A stretch of DNA of 64,000 bases, from positions 1,488,001 through 1,552,000 of the forward strand of contig NZ_JAPEVI010000003.1 in the NCBI RefSeq assembly GCF_026240905.1. Direction: 5' to 3'. Shown here in pieces: positions 17,856 to 28,399 of this stretch. The translations under genes were made by a program, and so were the position numbers. This DNA comes from Roseibium salinum. Lineage in GTDB: Bacteria; Pseudomonadota; Alphaproteobacteria; Rhizobiales; Stappiaceae. The notes beneath the pieces are model-generated. The model was not told the DNA's origin. It made no database searches and saw only the letters and a list, made by a program, of their open reading frames with translations. Numbering within the stretch: position 1 is the stretch's first letter; every line of letters begins with the position of its first letter.

Positions 17856-20800
17856 ATGCGTTTTTTGAAACTCTCATTGCGGTTTTTCGGTTTCCTGCTT
17901 CTCCTTGCCGTCGCCGTACCGATACTTGTGATCGCCATACTGCAGATACCGGCGGGGCGCACGCTTGTTTCGAGCCTCGCCAGTGATCTGGCATCTTCCG
18001 ACAGCCGCACAGTCACCATCAGAGGGCTTCATCTCGGCTTCGCTCTCAATGCTGAAGCCGAGCATGTGTCCATCGCCGATGCGGGTGGTATCTGGTTGGA
18101 TGCCGACCAGATCGCCCTGAGCTGGGATCCGCTGAAACTGCTTTCCGGCGAGTTGGCCATTGCCAGGGTCTTTGCGAAGCAGGTTGACCTGCAACGAAGG
18201 CCTCTGGTGCAGCCGGATGCCGTGTCGGCCACCGGGGAGACCGGTGGCGGTGCGGGTGGCTTTTCCATTCCCCTCGATATCGATCTGCAGAGCATCGAGT
18301 TTAACGAAATCAATCTCGGAGAGACGCTGCTGGGGGCGCCCATCTCCCTGACCGCGTCCGGATCGGGGAATGTCGCGCTGGATCCGGCCATTGTCACCGC
18401 TGACCTGGATATCCATCGGATCGACGGCGTCGATGCCGGGTTGACGGCAAGAGCCATATTCGAACCTGCGGCAGAGACCCTTGAATTCGATATCAGCGTT
18501 TCCGAACCGCGTGGCGGCCTGGTGGCCCGGCTGCTCGACGTTCCGGACCTGCCGGCCGTGACACTGGAATTGACCGGTTCCGGCCCGCTGACAAGCTGGG
18601 CGGCGAACCTCGACCTTGCGCTCGACGGCCGGCGAACCGTGACCGGCTCAGCGCAAATCGAGCAAACCGAAGACGGACGCCGCATTTCCTTCGATCTCGA
18701 TGGAGAGCTTGCACGACTCGCCCCACCCGCCGCGGAGGCATTCCTGCTCGGGACAACGCGCGCTTCCGGGCAGGCCTGGTTTTCGCCCGCGTTCGAACCT
18801 CTGTCGGCGGATGTATCCCTGAAGACCCGAACCGTTTCCCTCGATGCGAAGACGGCCCTCACCGGTGATACTATCAGCGCCTCCGGAAACCTCTCCATAA
18901 GCGCGGGAGACAGCGCTCTGATCGCGGTCGACCTGGGCGACCGGCGGATCGTGTTCGGCCCCATGGACGCTGAATTTTCCGCATCAGGACAGCGTTCGGC
19001 GGCAAACTGGTCTGCACGGGCAAGCCTTGCCTCCCTCCAGGCATCGGAAGCGCGGACAGATGAAATCAGGCTCGAGGCCTCCGGCTCCGGTGCCGATCTG
19101 CGAGCCGATATTCTGACCTCGCCGTTGCAATTCACACTGGCCGCCGCCGGGTTCCAGGGCCTGACACCAGAGACGGCACCGCTTTCCGGACCGCTTTCGG
19201 TCAAGGGAACCGGCGCGCTCGACGGCGCCGAACGGACGGCGGCGTTCGCGGATCTCAACGTCGCGACCGCGATCGGCTCAGTCACGCTGACGGAGACGGA
19301 AATCTCCGCGGCCCGGGTGAGTGGGCGGGGCCGTCTCTCCCTGACCGACCTGGCAAAGCTTTCCGGGCTCGCGGCGCGCGATCTCGCAGGAAGCGTTTCG
19401 GGCGAATTCACCGCTGACCTGAACCCGGAGACAATCGAGGGCTCGGCAACTGTTTCCCTGAAGACCCGTGATCTGCAAACCGGCATCGCTCAGGCCGACG
19501 CGCTCATGAAAGGCGAAAGCGACATCGAGCTTGCGGTGGATATTTCGGGCGCGGATAACGTCACGGTGAATACCCTTTCGCTCGCCAACGATGCGCTACA
19601 GGCAAGCGCCGATGCAACCTACCGGGACGCAACCCTGACCTCCGACCTGACGGCAAGCCTGACCGATCTCTCCGGGATCGACCCTCAACTCTCCGGACGT
19701 CTGACCTTAGAAGCGCGGACATCCGGCCCCATCAATGCGTTGAGGGTCGAGGCGAAAGCGACGTCGGAACAGATCATGCTGGCCGGAACCCCGCTCGACG
19801 ACCTGAGCTTTTCCGCAAGGGCAACGGCCGACACGGCCGCGCCGACGGCCACGGTCAAGGGGTCCGCATCGCTGAACGGCCAGCCGATCGAGGTGGACGT
19901 CGAATTGACCAGCAAGGATGGCGGCGCCAATGTCAGCCCGCTTTCGATCGGCCTTGCCGGAAACACGGTGACGGGTTCTCTTGCCGTGACGGACCTGAAC
20001 AGGCCGATGGAAACGCTTGAGGGGCGCCTGGATATCGACGCGCCCGATCTCGCCTCCCTCTCGCCTCTTCTGCTCACGGAAATCAGCGGCCGCCTTCAAG
20101 GCACGATTTCGGCGGACCCGGACACAAAGAGCCTGGCGCTCGACCTTACCGGTTCCGAGATTGACGTACCGTCTGCAACGCTTGGTTCATTGACCCTGAA
20201 GGCCAATGTCGCTTCGCCCTACACGCCCCAATCTGTAACCGCGGATATCCGGCTTTCCGACCTGCAAACGGACGTCACGCCCATTCACGGCGTCACCATC
20301 AGCGCGGAACCGCAGGACGACGGCACCGCGATCGCGCTGGAAATGAGCATGGACAGGAACAGCGAGGACGGGCTGACCCTGAACGCCCGGGTCAGCGAAC
20401 CTGATGCCGGCACGTATCTGGTCGCCCTGCAGGACCTCGCCCTGCGCTATCAGGGGCTGACGAGCAAGCTCAAGCAGCCGACATCTGTTTCCTACGCAAA
20501 TGGCGTGGCAACGATCCAGCCTCTGGATCTTCAGCTCGGCGGCGGTTCCCTGTCGGTCTCCGGCAAGGCCGGCCGGACGCTTGATCTGGCCGCCGAACTG
20601 AACTCCGTACCCCTCAACCTCGCCAACGCCTTTGTGCCTTCACTGGGGCTCGGCGGAACCTTGTCGGGCAACGTCTCGGCCAATGGCAGCAGTTCCTCGC
20701 CAAAGGCGGAGTGGTCGATCAGCGGTGCGGGCCTTACGGCAAACGAACTTGGAAAGAATGGCTTGGAGGCTTTCAGCCTGACCTCGTCAGGAACGCTGGA

Positions 20801-22202
20801 AGACAACCGGATAAACCAGACGACGAGAGCGACCAACCCGGCCGGCCTGAACATGGCCGCCTCGGGAACCGTGGGACTGGCACGGCCCAATCCGCTTTCC
20901 CTCAAGGTGGAGGGTACGCTGCCGTCTGCCGCCCTGTGGCGCCCGATGCTGGAAGCGGGGCTGAGGGGTGACGGGGCGATCAATCTGCAGGGCTCGGTCG
21001 GAGGGAGCGCCGCCGCCCCTTCCTACCAGATCACGGCAACGCCGGCCGATCTGAAAATAACCAGCCTGTCGACAGGCTTAACGGTTCAGAACGTTCGGGG
21101 CACGATCACCGTCAACCAGGATCAGGCGAGCCTCAACGCGATTACCGGCGACCTTTCCACCGGCGGGTCTCTTGCGGCGTCGGGGACAGTCGGCATGACA
21201 AACGGCTATCCCGCCGACCTGCAGATCGGTCTCACCAACGGCCACTATGTGGACCCCGGGCTCGTCACGGCAGACATCGGCGCGGACCTGAAGATCTCCG
21301 GCCCGCTCGTCTCGTCGACGGATTCGGCGCTCATCAGCGGCAAGGTCGAAATCAACAAGGCCGATATTTCCATTCCCGAAAGCCTTCCGGGAGCGATTTC
21401 TCCCGTGGACGTCCGGCACATCAACGCGCCCGCGGCCGTCCGGCAGCAAGTCGCCGAACTTGGCGGCGATTCCAGGCAGAGTGGGACGCAGCAAGGAAAC
21501 CTGCCGCCCCGGCTGGACATCCTGCTGACCTCGCCCGGGCGCATTTTCATCCGCGGCCGCGGACTGGATGCGGAACTGCAGGGCGACCTGAAGATTGTCG
21601 GAACCACCGCGAACCCTCAGGCCATCGGGGCCTTCAACCTGAAGCGCGGCCAGTTCGACATTCTGACGCGGCGGCTGCAGTTTTCCCACGGCAGAACCAC
21701 ATTCCAGGGCTCGCTGACACCGATCCTTGATTTTGCCGCGACGAGTGCGGTGAGCGGCACGACGGTTACGGTGACGGTGAGTGGGCAAGCCGACGATCCC
21801 GCCATCGCATTCAGCTCATCTCCGGAGATGCCCCAGGACGAGGTGCTTGCCCTGCTGCTGTTTGGCAAGAGCATCGGCAACCTTTCGGCGACCCAGGCGG
21901 CGCGCCTCGCCGCGGCCATCGCCACCCTGACCGGCGGCAGTGACACCGGCCCCCTAGCCTCCATCCGAAAATCGCTCGGGCTCGACGCCATCGATGTCAA
22001 CACAGACGGCGACGACGGTCCCTCGGTAGCTGTCGGCAAATACATCAATGACAACATCTATCTGGGCGTAGAACAGGGAACCGGTTCCGGATCGAGCCGG
22101 GTCAAGGTCGACATCGATCTGGACCGCGGCCTCAAGGTTCGCGGCGAGGTCGGCGCGGACGGATCCTCCAAGGCGGGGATCTTCTTCGAACGCGAATACT
22201 GA
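17856..22202 (+). CDS. tamB: Translocation and assembly module protein TamB
   Basis: 1448-residue AsmA-like protein bridging inner and outer membranes, partner of TamA. It has a single N-terminal membrane anchor (FFGFLLLLAVAVPILVIAIL), a very long beta-rich repetitive body, and a C-terminal DUF490/TamB domain (about 1090-1448). Typical end signatures are FNLKRGQFDILTRRLQFSHGRTTFQG, PEMPQDEVLALLLFGKSIGNLSATQA and the closing VGADGSSKAGIFFEREY. It directly follows tamA and is surely cotranscribed. The long open frames on the opposite strand in this region are GC-driven shadows. Confidence 0.96.
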   Translation: MRFLKLSLRFFGFLLLLAVAVPILVIAILQIPAGRTLVSSLASDLASSDSRTVTIRGLHLGFALNAEAEHVSIADAGGIWLDADQIALSWDPLKLLSGELAIARVFAKQVDLQRRPLVQPDAVSATGETGGGAGGFSIPLDIDLQSIEFNEINLGETLLGAPISLTASGSGNVALDPAIVTADLDIHRIDGVDAGLTARAIFEPAAETLEFDISVSEPRGGLVARLLDVPDLPAVTLELTGSGPLTSWAANLDLALDGRRTVTGSAQIEQTEDGRRISFDLDGELARLAPPAAEAFLLGTTRASGQAWFSPAFEPLSADVSLKTRTVSLDAKTALTGDTISASGNLSISAGDSALIAVDLGDRRIVFGPMDAEFSASGQRSAANWSARASLASLQASEARTDEIRLEASGSGADLRADILTSPLQFTLAAAGFQGLTPETAPLSGPLSVKGTGALDGAERTAAFADLNVATAIGSVTLTETEISAARVSGRGRLSLTDLAKLSGLAARDLAGSVSGEFTADLNPETIEGSATVSLKTRDLQTGIAQADALMKGESDIELAVDISGADNVTVNTLSLANDALQASADATYRDATLTSDLTASLTDLSGIDPQLSGRLTLEARTSGPINALRVEAKATSEQIMLAGTPLDDLSFSARATADTAAPTATVKGSASLNGQPIEVDVELTSKDGGANVSPLSIGLAGNTVTGSLAVTDLNRPMETLEGRLDIDAPDLASLSPLLLTEISGRLQGTISADPDTKSLALDLTGSEIDVPSATLGSLTLKANVASPYTPQSVTADIRLSDLQTDVTPIHGVTISAEPQDDGTAIALEMSMDRNSEDGLTLNARVSEPDAGTYLVALQDLALRYQGLTSKLKQPTSVSYANGVATIQPLDLQLGGGSLSVSGKAGRTLDLAAELNSVPLNLANAFVPSLGLGGTLSGNVSANGSSSSPKAEWSISGAGLTANELGKNGLEAFSLTSSGTLEDNRINQTTRATNPAGLNMAASGTVGLARPNPLSLKVEGTLPSAALWRPMLEAGLRGDGAINLQGSVGGSAAAPSYQITATPADLKITSLSTGLTVQNVRGTITVNQDQASLNAITGDLSTGGSLAASGTVGMTNGYPADLQIGLTNGHYVDPGLVTADIGADLKISGPLVSSTDSALISGKVEINKADISIPESLPGAISPVDVRHINAPAAVRQQVAELGGDSRQSGTQQGNLPPRLDILLTSPGRIFIRGRGLDAELQGDLKIVGTTANPQAIGAFNLKRGQFDILTRRLQFSHGRTTFQGSLTPILDFAATSAVSGTTVTVTVSGQADDPAIAFSSSPEMPQDEVLALLLFGKSIGNLSATQAARLAAAIATLTGGSDTGPLASIRKSLGLDAIDVNTDGDDGPSVAVGKYINDNIYLGVEQGTGSGSSRVKVDIDLDRGLKVRGEVGADGSSKAGIFFEREY

Positions 22203-22421
22203 AGTTGTTGTTCACTCACTCGCAGTTTTGGCAGGAACGCTGCGGGATCCCGCCATTTCCCGCTCTCCATGCGACAAATTCACGATAAGCTATTGCAGCC
22301 GGGACGCGTATCTGCGAACCTTAGGTTCATGACCCACATATTCAAAAGTAATGTTCCGTCCTCCGCGGAAGACACCGTCTATGTGACGGCGGAGAGAGCC
22401 GGCATTGACGAGAGTTCGATA

Positions 22422-22775
22422 ATGTCTACCAGCAGCAGCGATTACACTCTGGGCGAGCGGATCTGCAAGGCCCGGGACGTATGTAACCTGTCGACCGCAC
22501 AGCTTGCCCGCCGCCTGGGCATCAAGACATCAACCCTGCAGAGCTGGGAAAGCGACCGCTCGGAGCCGCGCTCGAACAAGCTGGTGCTGCTCGCGGGCGT
22601 GTTGAATGTCAGCCCCACCTGGCTCCTGGTCGGCCGGGGCACTCCGCCCATGTCCGACGAACCGATCGGCACGGATCTGGACGGCATGCGGATGACACTT
22701 AGCCGCATTCGCCAGCAGGCCCAGGCCCTTGCCGACGAGATCGCGATCCTTCAGGAGCGATTGGCCGGCGACTGA
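22422..22775 (+). CDS. XRE-family helix-turn-helix regulator
   Basis: Small DNA-binding protein (117 residues from this start). The N-terminal Cro/C1-type helix-turn-helix reads LGERICKARDVCNLSTAQLARRLGIKTSTLQSWE, followed by EPRSNKLVLLAGVLNVSPTWLLVGRG, the usual closing segment of this domain. A C-terminal helix (about 85-115, LSRIRQQAQALADEIAILQERL) is probably a dimerising coiled coil. The frame is open from 22269 and an ATG at 22329 is an alternative start. 22422 is chosen because it places the domain at the N-terminus, but the choice is weak. It lies downstream of tamB, about 220 bases away; targets are unknown. Confidence 0.82.
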   Translation: MSTSSSDYTLGERICKARDVCNLSTAQLARRLGIKTSTLQSWESDRSEPRSNKLVLLAGVLNVSPTWLLVGRGTPPMSDEPIGTDLDGMRMTLSRIRQQAQALADEIAILQERLAGD

Positions 22776-22784
22776 GCCGGCCCC

Positions 22785-23798
22785 CTAGTCCAACTCTCCA
22801 GCAAACCGGAGGAGATCCTCCAGGATCTGCTCCGGGACCTTCAGCCCCTCGCTTGCGGCGATTTTCCGGGCTTCCAGCCTTCGGCTGCCTGGCAGCCGGG
22901 CGCCGTCTGTCGCCTCCATTTCGTGGAACAGAAGGCCGATTCTCTCCCAATAGACGTTGTTGGACGTGAGCCCGGGATCGATCGCAAGGATGGTCTGGGC
23001 CAGGTTGGGCGGGTCGCCCTCGCCGTCAAAGACACTGCTCGCCTCGAATCCGAAATGCGCACCAACGAGCGCCGCGGACAGCACCTCTATCATCATCGCG
23101 AGCGCGGCGCCTTTCGCTTCACCGATCGGAACCATTGTGCCGTTCATCGCCGCTGCGGCATCCGTCGTGGGCCGGCCGGACGCGTCCAGTGCCCAGCCCT
23201 CCGGGATGGGTTGTCCGGTCCGGTTGGCAGCCATGATCTTGCCTTTTGCAACCCGGGAGACGGCGAAATCGATCACCAGCGACGGCATGCCTTTCGGCCC
23301 GGGAGCGGCGAAGGAAATCGGGTTCGTGCCGAACATGGCCCGGCTGGCTCCCCAGGGGGCGATGGACTTGGGGGCATTGCCGAAGACCATCGCAACAAAC
23401 CCCTTGTCCGCCAGAACTTCGCAGTGCGCGCCGCCCTGGCCGAAGTGATGGGACCGGTGAATGGCGGCAAGCGCGATACCATTCTGCCGTGCCATGTCCG
23501 GCAGAACCTCCAGCGCCAGCGCGATCGCCGGATAGGCAAAACCATGTCCCGCATCGATCCGCACCAGCCCGGGTTTCACGGGCTCGAGCGACGGCTTGGC
23601 CGTGCCCCTCACCTTTCCGGCGCGGACCTGTTCGATGTAGGACGGCATCCGCGACAATCCGTGCCCCGGCTGACCGGAGGTTTCCGCGCCAACCAGGGCG
23701 CGCGCAACCGCACGCGCGTTCGCCGGGTCCGTTCCCGCCGCAATCAGAGCCTTGGCGGCAAGGCGTTCTGCTTCGGCAACTGCAATGGTCCGTGTCAC
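22785..23798 (-). CDS. Malate/L-lactate dehydrogenase (Ldh_2/YlbC) family oxidoreductase
   Basis: NAD(P)-dependent dehydrogenase of the family that includes archaeal-type malate dehydrogenase, ureidoglycolate dehydrogenase and delta1-piperideine-2-carboxylate reductase. Features: GQPGHGLSRMPSYIEQVRAG near the N-terminus, the HRSHHFGQGGAHCEVLADKG segment holding the catalytic histidine, APWGASRAMFGTNPI (cofactor region), and the closing DGARLPGSRR. The GTG start at 23798 has AAGGACCGGA upstream; an earlier GTG at 23822 is less likely. Substrate is not assignable. Its stop lies only 9 bases from the convergent XRE regulator. Confidence 0.87.
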   Translation of the reverse strand: MTRTIAVAEAERLAAKALIAAGTDPANARAVARALVGAETSGQPGHGLSRMPSYIEQVRAGKVRGTAKPSLEPVKPGLVRIDAGHGFAYPAIALALEVLPDMARQNGIALAAIHRSHHFGQGGAHCEVLADKGFVAMVFGNAPKSIAPWGASRAMFGTNPISFAAPGPKGMPSLVIDFAVSRVAKGKIMAANRTGQPIPEGWALDASGRPTTDAAAAMNGTMVPIGEAKGAALAMMIEVLSAALVGAHFGFEASSVFDGEGDPPNLAQTILAIDPGLTSNNVYWERIGLLFHEMEATDGARLPGSRRLEARKIAASEGLKVPEQILEDLLRFAGELD

Positions 23799-24025
23799 TC
23801 GATTTCCGGTCCTTAAGCTCACGAACTGGCGTCAACACCAGTGGCGAGACGCTTCCCTAGCGCCTTGTCCGTTTTCCTGCAATCGTCTTTGCTGCAAACC
23901 ATTTGAATGCTGATCCTTTTCCGGAAAATCGCTTGCCAGAGCCTTCACCCGCCCCCTATCTGTAGAAAAACATCTCCGGTCTTCGATCGGCCATCCATCT
24001 CATCTCAGCTTCCAGGGGGGACCCC

Positions 24026-25483
24026 ATGTCCTTGAACACATCGCTTTTGAAACAACAGGTTTACATTGATGGGGCTTGGCTGGACGCCGACAGCGGCAAG
24101 ACGATCGAAGTCACCAATCCGGCGACCGGCGAGGTTATCGGTACGGTTCCTTTTTGCGGCCGCGCCGAGACGGCGCAGGCAATTGCCGCCGCCCAGGCGG
24201 CCTTTCCGGGCTGGAAGGCGCTGACGGCCGAAGCGCGTGCAAATTACATGCACAAACTGTGCGACGCCATCATGGAGCACCTTGACGATCTTGCGGTCCT
24301 GCTGACGAGCGAGATGGGCAAACCGTTTGCCGAGGCCAAGGGCGAGATCACCCTCGGCGTGAAATACATCAGGTTCTTCGCCGAGGAAGGCAAGCGGATC
24401 TACGGAGATACGATCCCCTCGCCCTGGGCCGACCGGCGCATTGTGGTTACCAAGGAACCTGTGGGAGTCGTCGGCTCGATCACGCCCTGGAACTTCCCGA
24501 ATTCCATGATCGCCCGCAAGCTCGGCGCCGCCCTTGGCTCGGGTTGCACGATGGTGATGAAACCTGCCGAGTTCACTCCTTTTTCCGCACTGGTCTACGG
24601 AGTAATGGCCGAGAAGGCGGGGCTGCCAAAAGGCGTCATCAACATCGTCACTGGCGATGCCCCGGCAATCGGCGAGGAAATGTGCGAAAACCCCGCCCTG
24701 CGCAAGATCACCTTCACCGGCTCCACCCGGGTCGGCAAGCTGCTGGCCTCCAATGCCGGCAAGCACATGAAGAAAATCAGCATGGAACTTGGCGGCAATG
24801 CCCCGTTCATCGTGTTCGACGATGCGGATCTCGACCGTGCGGTGGAGGGTGCCATCGCCAGCAAGTTCCGCAACTCCGGGCAGACCTGCGTTTGCGCGAA
24901 CCGGATCTACGTGCAGGCCGAAGTCTACGATGCCTTCGCCCAGAAGCTGAAAGCCGCAGTGGCGGCCGAGTTGAAGGTCGGCAACGGGCTGCAGGAAGGC
25001 ACCACCCAGGGTCCGCTGATCAACGAAGCGGCCGTTGACAAGGTAGCTGCCCATGTGAAGGACGCCCTCGAAAAAGGCGGCCAGCTGCTGGCCGGCGGCA
25101 ATCGGCCGGAGGGACCGGGCACCTTCTTCGAACCGACACTCATCACGGGCGCGACCCAGGAGATGGCGGTCGCGCACGAAGAAACGTTCGGCCCGCTGGC
25201 GGCACTCTTCAGGTTTGAGACCGAGCAAGAAGCCATACGGCTCGCAAACGATACGCAATACGGCCTTGCCTGCTATTTCTATTCCAAGGATCTCGGCCGC
25301 TGTTTCCGGGTGATGGAGCAGCTGCAATACGGCCTTGTCGGGGTCAATGAAGGCGTGATCACCACCGAAGTCGCCCCCTTTGGCGGTTTCAAGGAAAGCG
25401 GCATCGGCAACGAAGGTTCCAAATACGGCTTCGACGACTATCTGAACGTGAAATACAACTGTATCGGTGGCCTGGGACTTTAA
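24026..25483 (+). CDS. gabD: NAD(P)-dependent succinate-semialdehyde dehydrogenase
   Basis: Aldehyde dehydrogenase of 485 residues, oxidising succinate semialdehyde to succinate, the last step of GABA breakdown. Motifs: TPWNFPNSMIARK (about 155), FTGSTRVGK (about 232), the catalytic glutamate in MELGGNAPF (about 254), the nucleophile in GQTCVCANR (about 288, with the second neighbouring Cys typical of GabD) and the ending APFGGFKESGIGNEGSKYG. The overall pattern is closest to GabD, although related semialdehydes such as glutarate semialdehyde are possible substrates. GGGGGGA lies before the ATG. No GABA aminotransferase is adjacent. Confidence 0.9.
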   Translation: MSLNTSLLKQQVYIDGAWLDADSGKTIEVTNPATGEVIGTVPFCGRAETAQAIAAAQAAFPGWKALTAEARANYMHKLCDAIMEHLDDLAVLLTSEMGKPFAEAKGEITLGVKYIRFFAEEGKRIYGDTIPSPWADRRIVVTKEPVGVVGSITPWNFPNSMIARKLGAALGSGCTMVMKPAEFTPFSALVYGVMAEKAGLPKGVINIVTGDAPAIGEEMCENPALRKITFTGSTRVGKLLASNAGKHMKKISMELGGNAPFIVFDDADLDRAVEGAIASKFRNSGQTCVCANRIYVQAEVYDAFAQKLKAAVAAELKVGNGLQEGTTQGPLINEAAVDKVAAHVKDALEKGGQLLAGGNRPEGPGTFFEPTLITGATQEMAVAHEETFGPLAALFRFETEQEAIRLANDTQYGLACYFYSKDLGRCFRVMEQLQYGLVGVNEGVITTEVAPFGGFKESGIGNEGSKYGFDDYLNVKYNCIGGLGL

Positions 25484-25551
25484 CGGTCTGGCGAACAGGC
25501 AACGTTCCCGGTGTACCGGACGGGACCAGGCCTGTGGTATGGCAACAGCCG

Positions 25552-28344
25552 TTACGCCGCCTTGAGCAGCTGAGAAGAGAATTCGGCCGAGCCCATGGGC
25601 CGGCCGAACAGATATCCCTGGCCGCAGGGACAGCCCAGTTCCAGCAGTTTGGCTGCCTGGTCCGGCGTTTCGATCCCCTCGACCACCACGGACATGCCAA
25701 AGCCCCTGGCGAGATGAAGCACCGCTTCGATCACGGCAACGTCCTGCTTTGCCTCAATCGAGCGACGGACGAAGGACCGGTCCAGCTTGATCTTCGAAAA
25801 CGGATATTTCGGGATATAGCCGAGCGAGGAATAGCCGGTGCCGAAGTCATCCAGTGAAAAACTGCAGCCAAGCGCTTTCAGCTCTTCCATGCAGGATTTC
25901 AGATCCAGGCTCTCGTCGATGAACAAGGATTCGGTGATCTCCAGATCGAGCCTTTGTGCGGGAAAACCGGTCCGCTCCAGAGCCTCGGCGACCGTCGTGA
26001 CAAGATTTCCCCGGCTGATCTGGATAGCGGAAATATTGATCGACAGCTTAAGAGGGTTGCTCCAGGTGAGAGCCTCCTTCATCGCCCGGTTCATGGCCCA
26101 GGCGCCAAGGTCGACGATATAGCCGTTTTCCTCTGCAATCGGTATGAATTCTGCGGGCGAAATCGGCCCGAGTTGCCGGTGGTTCCACCTGAGCAGCGCC
26201 TCAGCGCCGAAGACGGACCGATCCGCGAGGTTCACCAGAGGCTGGTACTCCATGCGCAACTCGTCGCGGACGATCGCCTTGAAAAGCTCCGTCTCCAGGG
26301 TGCGCCGCCGCTCGAGAGCGTCTTCCAGTTCCTGGCGGAACGCGACGACGGACACCTGCAAGTCGCGGCGCGCCCTTGCCAGCGCATTGCCGGAATTCTT
26401 GAGAAGGATGTCCGGCGGGGTCTGTCCGTCCGCAAGCTGGTAACCGAACTTGAGCTGAACGGAGATCCTCGCGCCATCGATGGTATAGTCTTCGCAGATG
26501 ACATCCCGAAGGGCCTCGATCATCTGCAGCCCCTCATCGCCGTCCGGACCGCACACGAAGACGCCGGCAAACACATCGACGGAGATAGCGGACCAGACCG
26601 CCTCCTGTGCAAGATGGCTCTTCAGGCGTGAGGCGACCGCCTGGCGAAGCGTGTCCCCGTAGGAAAATCCAAGGGAAGCGATGATCTGATCCAGATTGGC
26701 GATCGCGAACTGGATCAGGCACAGGCTCTCGCCCATGCGCCCGGCGGTCCGGGTCTGCCGCTGCAACTCCTGTTCGAAGCCGCTCCGGTTCAGCAGGCCC
26801 GTAATCGGATCGAAACGGGCAAGGTATTCCAGCCTCTCGGCGGATTCGCGTTCTTCGGTAACATCGCGGCAGGTCAGGCAGGCAAGCGATTGCGTCTTGA
26901 CGTCCTGACGCCTGTTTGCCCGCACAATCGTTTTCTCCGACCTGGTGACGACATATTCGATGACCTGGCGTTTGCCGCTCTCCAATGGAACGATCAGGAC
27001 TTTTGGAACGGGTTTCCGGTCCTGCCGGGCGTCGAGAACCGCCAGTGTCTCCTCGACCAGATCCTTCGGCAGGACCGTCTCTGCCATCATTCCAACCAGC
27101 GCTTCACTGGCAAAGAGCGAGCGAGCAGCCCGGCTTGCGGCGGTTATCCGTCCATCGCCGCCAAGCACGACGATGGCGTCGAAACTCTCATCGAACACCA
27201 GGCCAAGCATACGTTCGCTGTTTCGCCGGCTAACGGTAGCGAGGTAAGACAGGAACTTGAGAAAGCCCAGTTCCCTGATCACGATGCTTGCAGCGGCAAA
27301 CAGCAGCACGAAATGGCCGCTTGCGGTGGCGACCAGAATGGGCGCCGACGTCTGAACCCCGAAAGCGACAATCTCGAACGCACAGGCCGTCAGCATCAGG
27401 ATCAGAACCTTGACGAGCCACCCCTCCATCCTCGTCATCAGCAGCACGAAGAAGATGGCCAGGGCTGTCAGGACGGCGATCGCCTCCCCGTCAACCACCA
27501 TCGCCCGGCCTTGAGCAATGCTTTCCGCTCCGAGTGCCTGGATAACGCTGCCGGGCAGGAAACCGTGGACGGGCACGGGGAACACGTCCCTGAGTTCCTG
27601 TGCGCTGGCGCCGATGATGACTTTCTTGCCGCGGAAACTGTCGGGTGTGACTGTTCCACCCAGAACATCTACGAGGGAAACGCGTTGCATCCGGTCGATC
27701 GCGATGCCGTAGTCCAGACCAAAGGCGCCGGTCGCCTTCCCGGTATGCCCTCCCAGCAAGGCCGCGGCGGAAATCTCGGGACTGCCGTCGATCGGGTAGC
27801 CATAGAGATTTCGCCAGACGCGGCTGTCGCTCTCCACGGGCACCATGACGACAACCGGCCAGGCTGCATCCAGGAACCTGTCCAGCGGCCGGTTGACGAT
27901 TTCGCCTGCCGTGCCGGCCGAGGAAGCTGGCTGACGGAAAACGGCGAGGCTGACGTTGCCCGCCCGCTCAATGGCATCGGCCAGGAGTGCGTCGTCTTCC
28001 GGGTTTGAGGCGGAACTGAAGTCGACGTCGAAGACAATGTCCTGCGCCCCTTCGGCGGCCAGGCGATCGGTCAGATCCGCGAAGAGCCTGCGGGGCAGCG
28101 GCCATACACCAAGTTCATCCAGGCTCCTGGCATCGATATCGACCAGGACGATATTTCCCGAAACAGGCCGATGATCCAGACCGAAACGGGTTTCCCACAA
28201 GAACCGGTCGAGCACGGTGACGGCTCCGGCCATATATAAAACGGCGACGGCCGCAATCACGGCGAATGCGGCCAGACAGGCGTCGAGAATGCGCTTTGTT
28301 GTTCCTGCCTGCCAGTGCAACACGGCTACCGTCCGATGCGGCAC
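25552..28344 (-). CDS. CHASE2-PAS-(degenerate GGDEF)-EAL c-di-GMP phosphodiesterase
   Basis: 930-residue inner-membrane receptor. Order: TM helix (about 21-45), extracytoplasmic CHASE2 domain (about 50-285), three TM helices (about 287-357), PAS (about 380-500), GGDEF-type domain (about 510-670) and EAL domain (about 680-925). In the GGDEF domain the signature is replaced by SVDVF (residues 588-592), so cyclase activity should be lost. EAL is intact: GAEALLRW (713-720), SINIS, LEITES, DDFGTGYSS and KLDRSF. Net output is predicted to be c-di-GMP hydrolysis. It lies directly downstream of a FecR-domain gene (55-base gap), a pairing often seen with CHASE2 proteins. Confidence 0.94.
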   Translation of the reverse strand: MPHRTVAVLHWQAGTTKRILDACLAAFAVIAAVAVLYMAGAVTVLDRFLWETRFGLDHRPVSGNIVLVDIDARSLDELGVWPLPRRLFADLTDRLAAEGAQDIVFDVDFSSASNPEDDALLADAIERAGNVSLAVFRQPASSAGTAGEIVNRPLDRFLDAAWPVVVMVPVESDSRVWRNLYGYPIDGSPEISAAALLGGHTGKATGAFGLDYGIAIDRMQRVSLVDVLGGTVTPDSFRGKKVIIGASAQELRDVFPVPVHGFLPGSVIQALGAESIAQGRAMVVDGEAIAVLTALAIFFVLLMTRMEGWLVKVLILMLTACAFEIVAFGVQTSAPILVATASGHFVLLFAAASIVIRELGFLKFLSYLATVSRRNSERMLGLVFDESFDAIVVLGGDGRITAASRAARSLFASEALVGMMAETVLPKDLVEETLAVLDARQDRKPVPKVLIVPLESGKRQVIEYVVTRSEKTIVRANRRQDVKTQSLACLTCRDVTEERESAERLEYLARFDPITGLLNRSGFEQELQRQTRTAGRMGESLCLIQFAIANLDQIIASLGFSYGDTLRQAVASRLKSHLAQEAVWSAISVDVFAGVFVCGPDGDEGLQMIEALRDVICEDYTIDGARISVQLKFGYQLADGQTPPDILLKNSGNALARARRDLQVSVVAFRQELEDALERRRTLETELFKAIVRDELRMEYQPLVNLADRSVFGAEALLRWNHRQLGPISPAEFIPIAEENGYIVDLGAWAMNRAMKEALTWSNPLKLSINISAIQISRGNLVTTVAEALERTGFPAQRLDLEITESLFIDESLDLKSCMEELKALGCSFSLDDFGTGYSSLGYIPKYPFSKIKLDRSFVRRSIEAKQDVAVIEAVLHLARGFGMSVVVEGIETPDQAAKLLELGCPCGQGYLFGRPMGSAEFSSQLLKAA

Positions 28345-28399
28345 ATCAGGGGACGCGGATCACCGCCAGGACGGCCCTCTCGAAGCGCTTCCCACGCCA

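Noticed and set aside
16795..17994. Long minus-strand frames in tamA and tamB (also 18029-19486)
   Set aside because: Antisense to two well-recognised proteins and without domains; they reflect GC-biased codon use.
22242..22253. GCGGGATCCCGC palindrome after tamB as terminator or operator
   Set aside because: It is a simple 12-bp palindrome without a loop or T tract, too little to call a terminator.
26890..28008. 372-codon plus-strand frame
   Set aside because: Antisense to the CHASE2-EAL gene with no domain.
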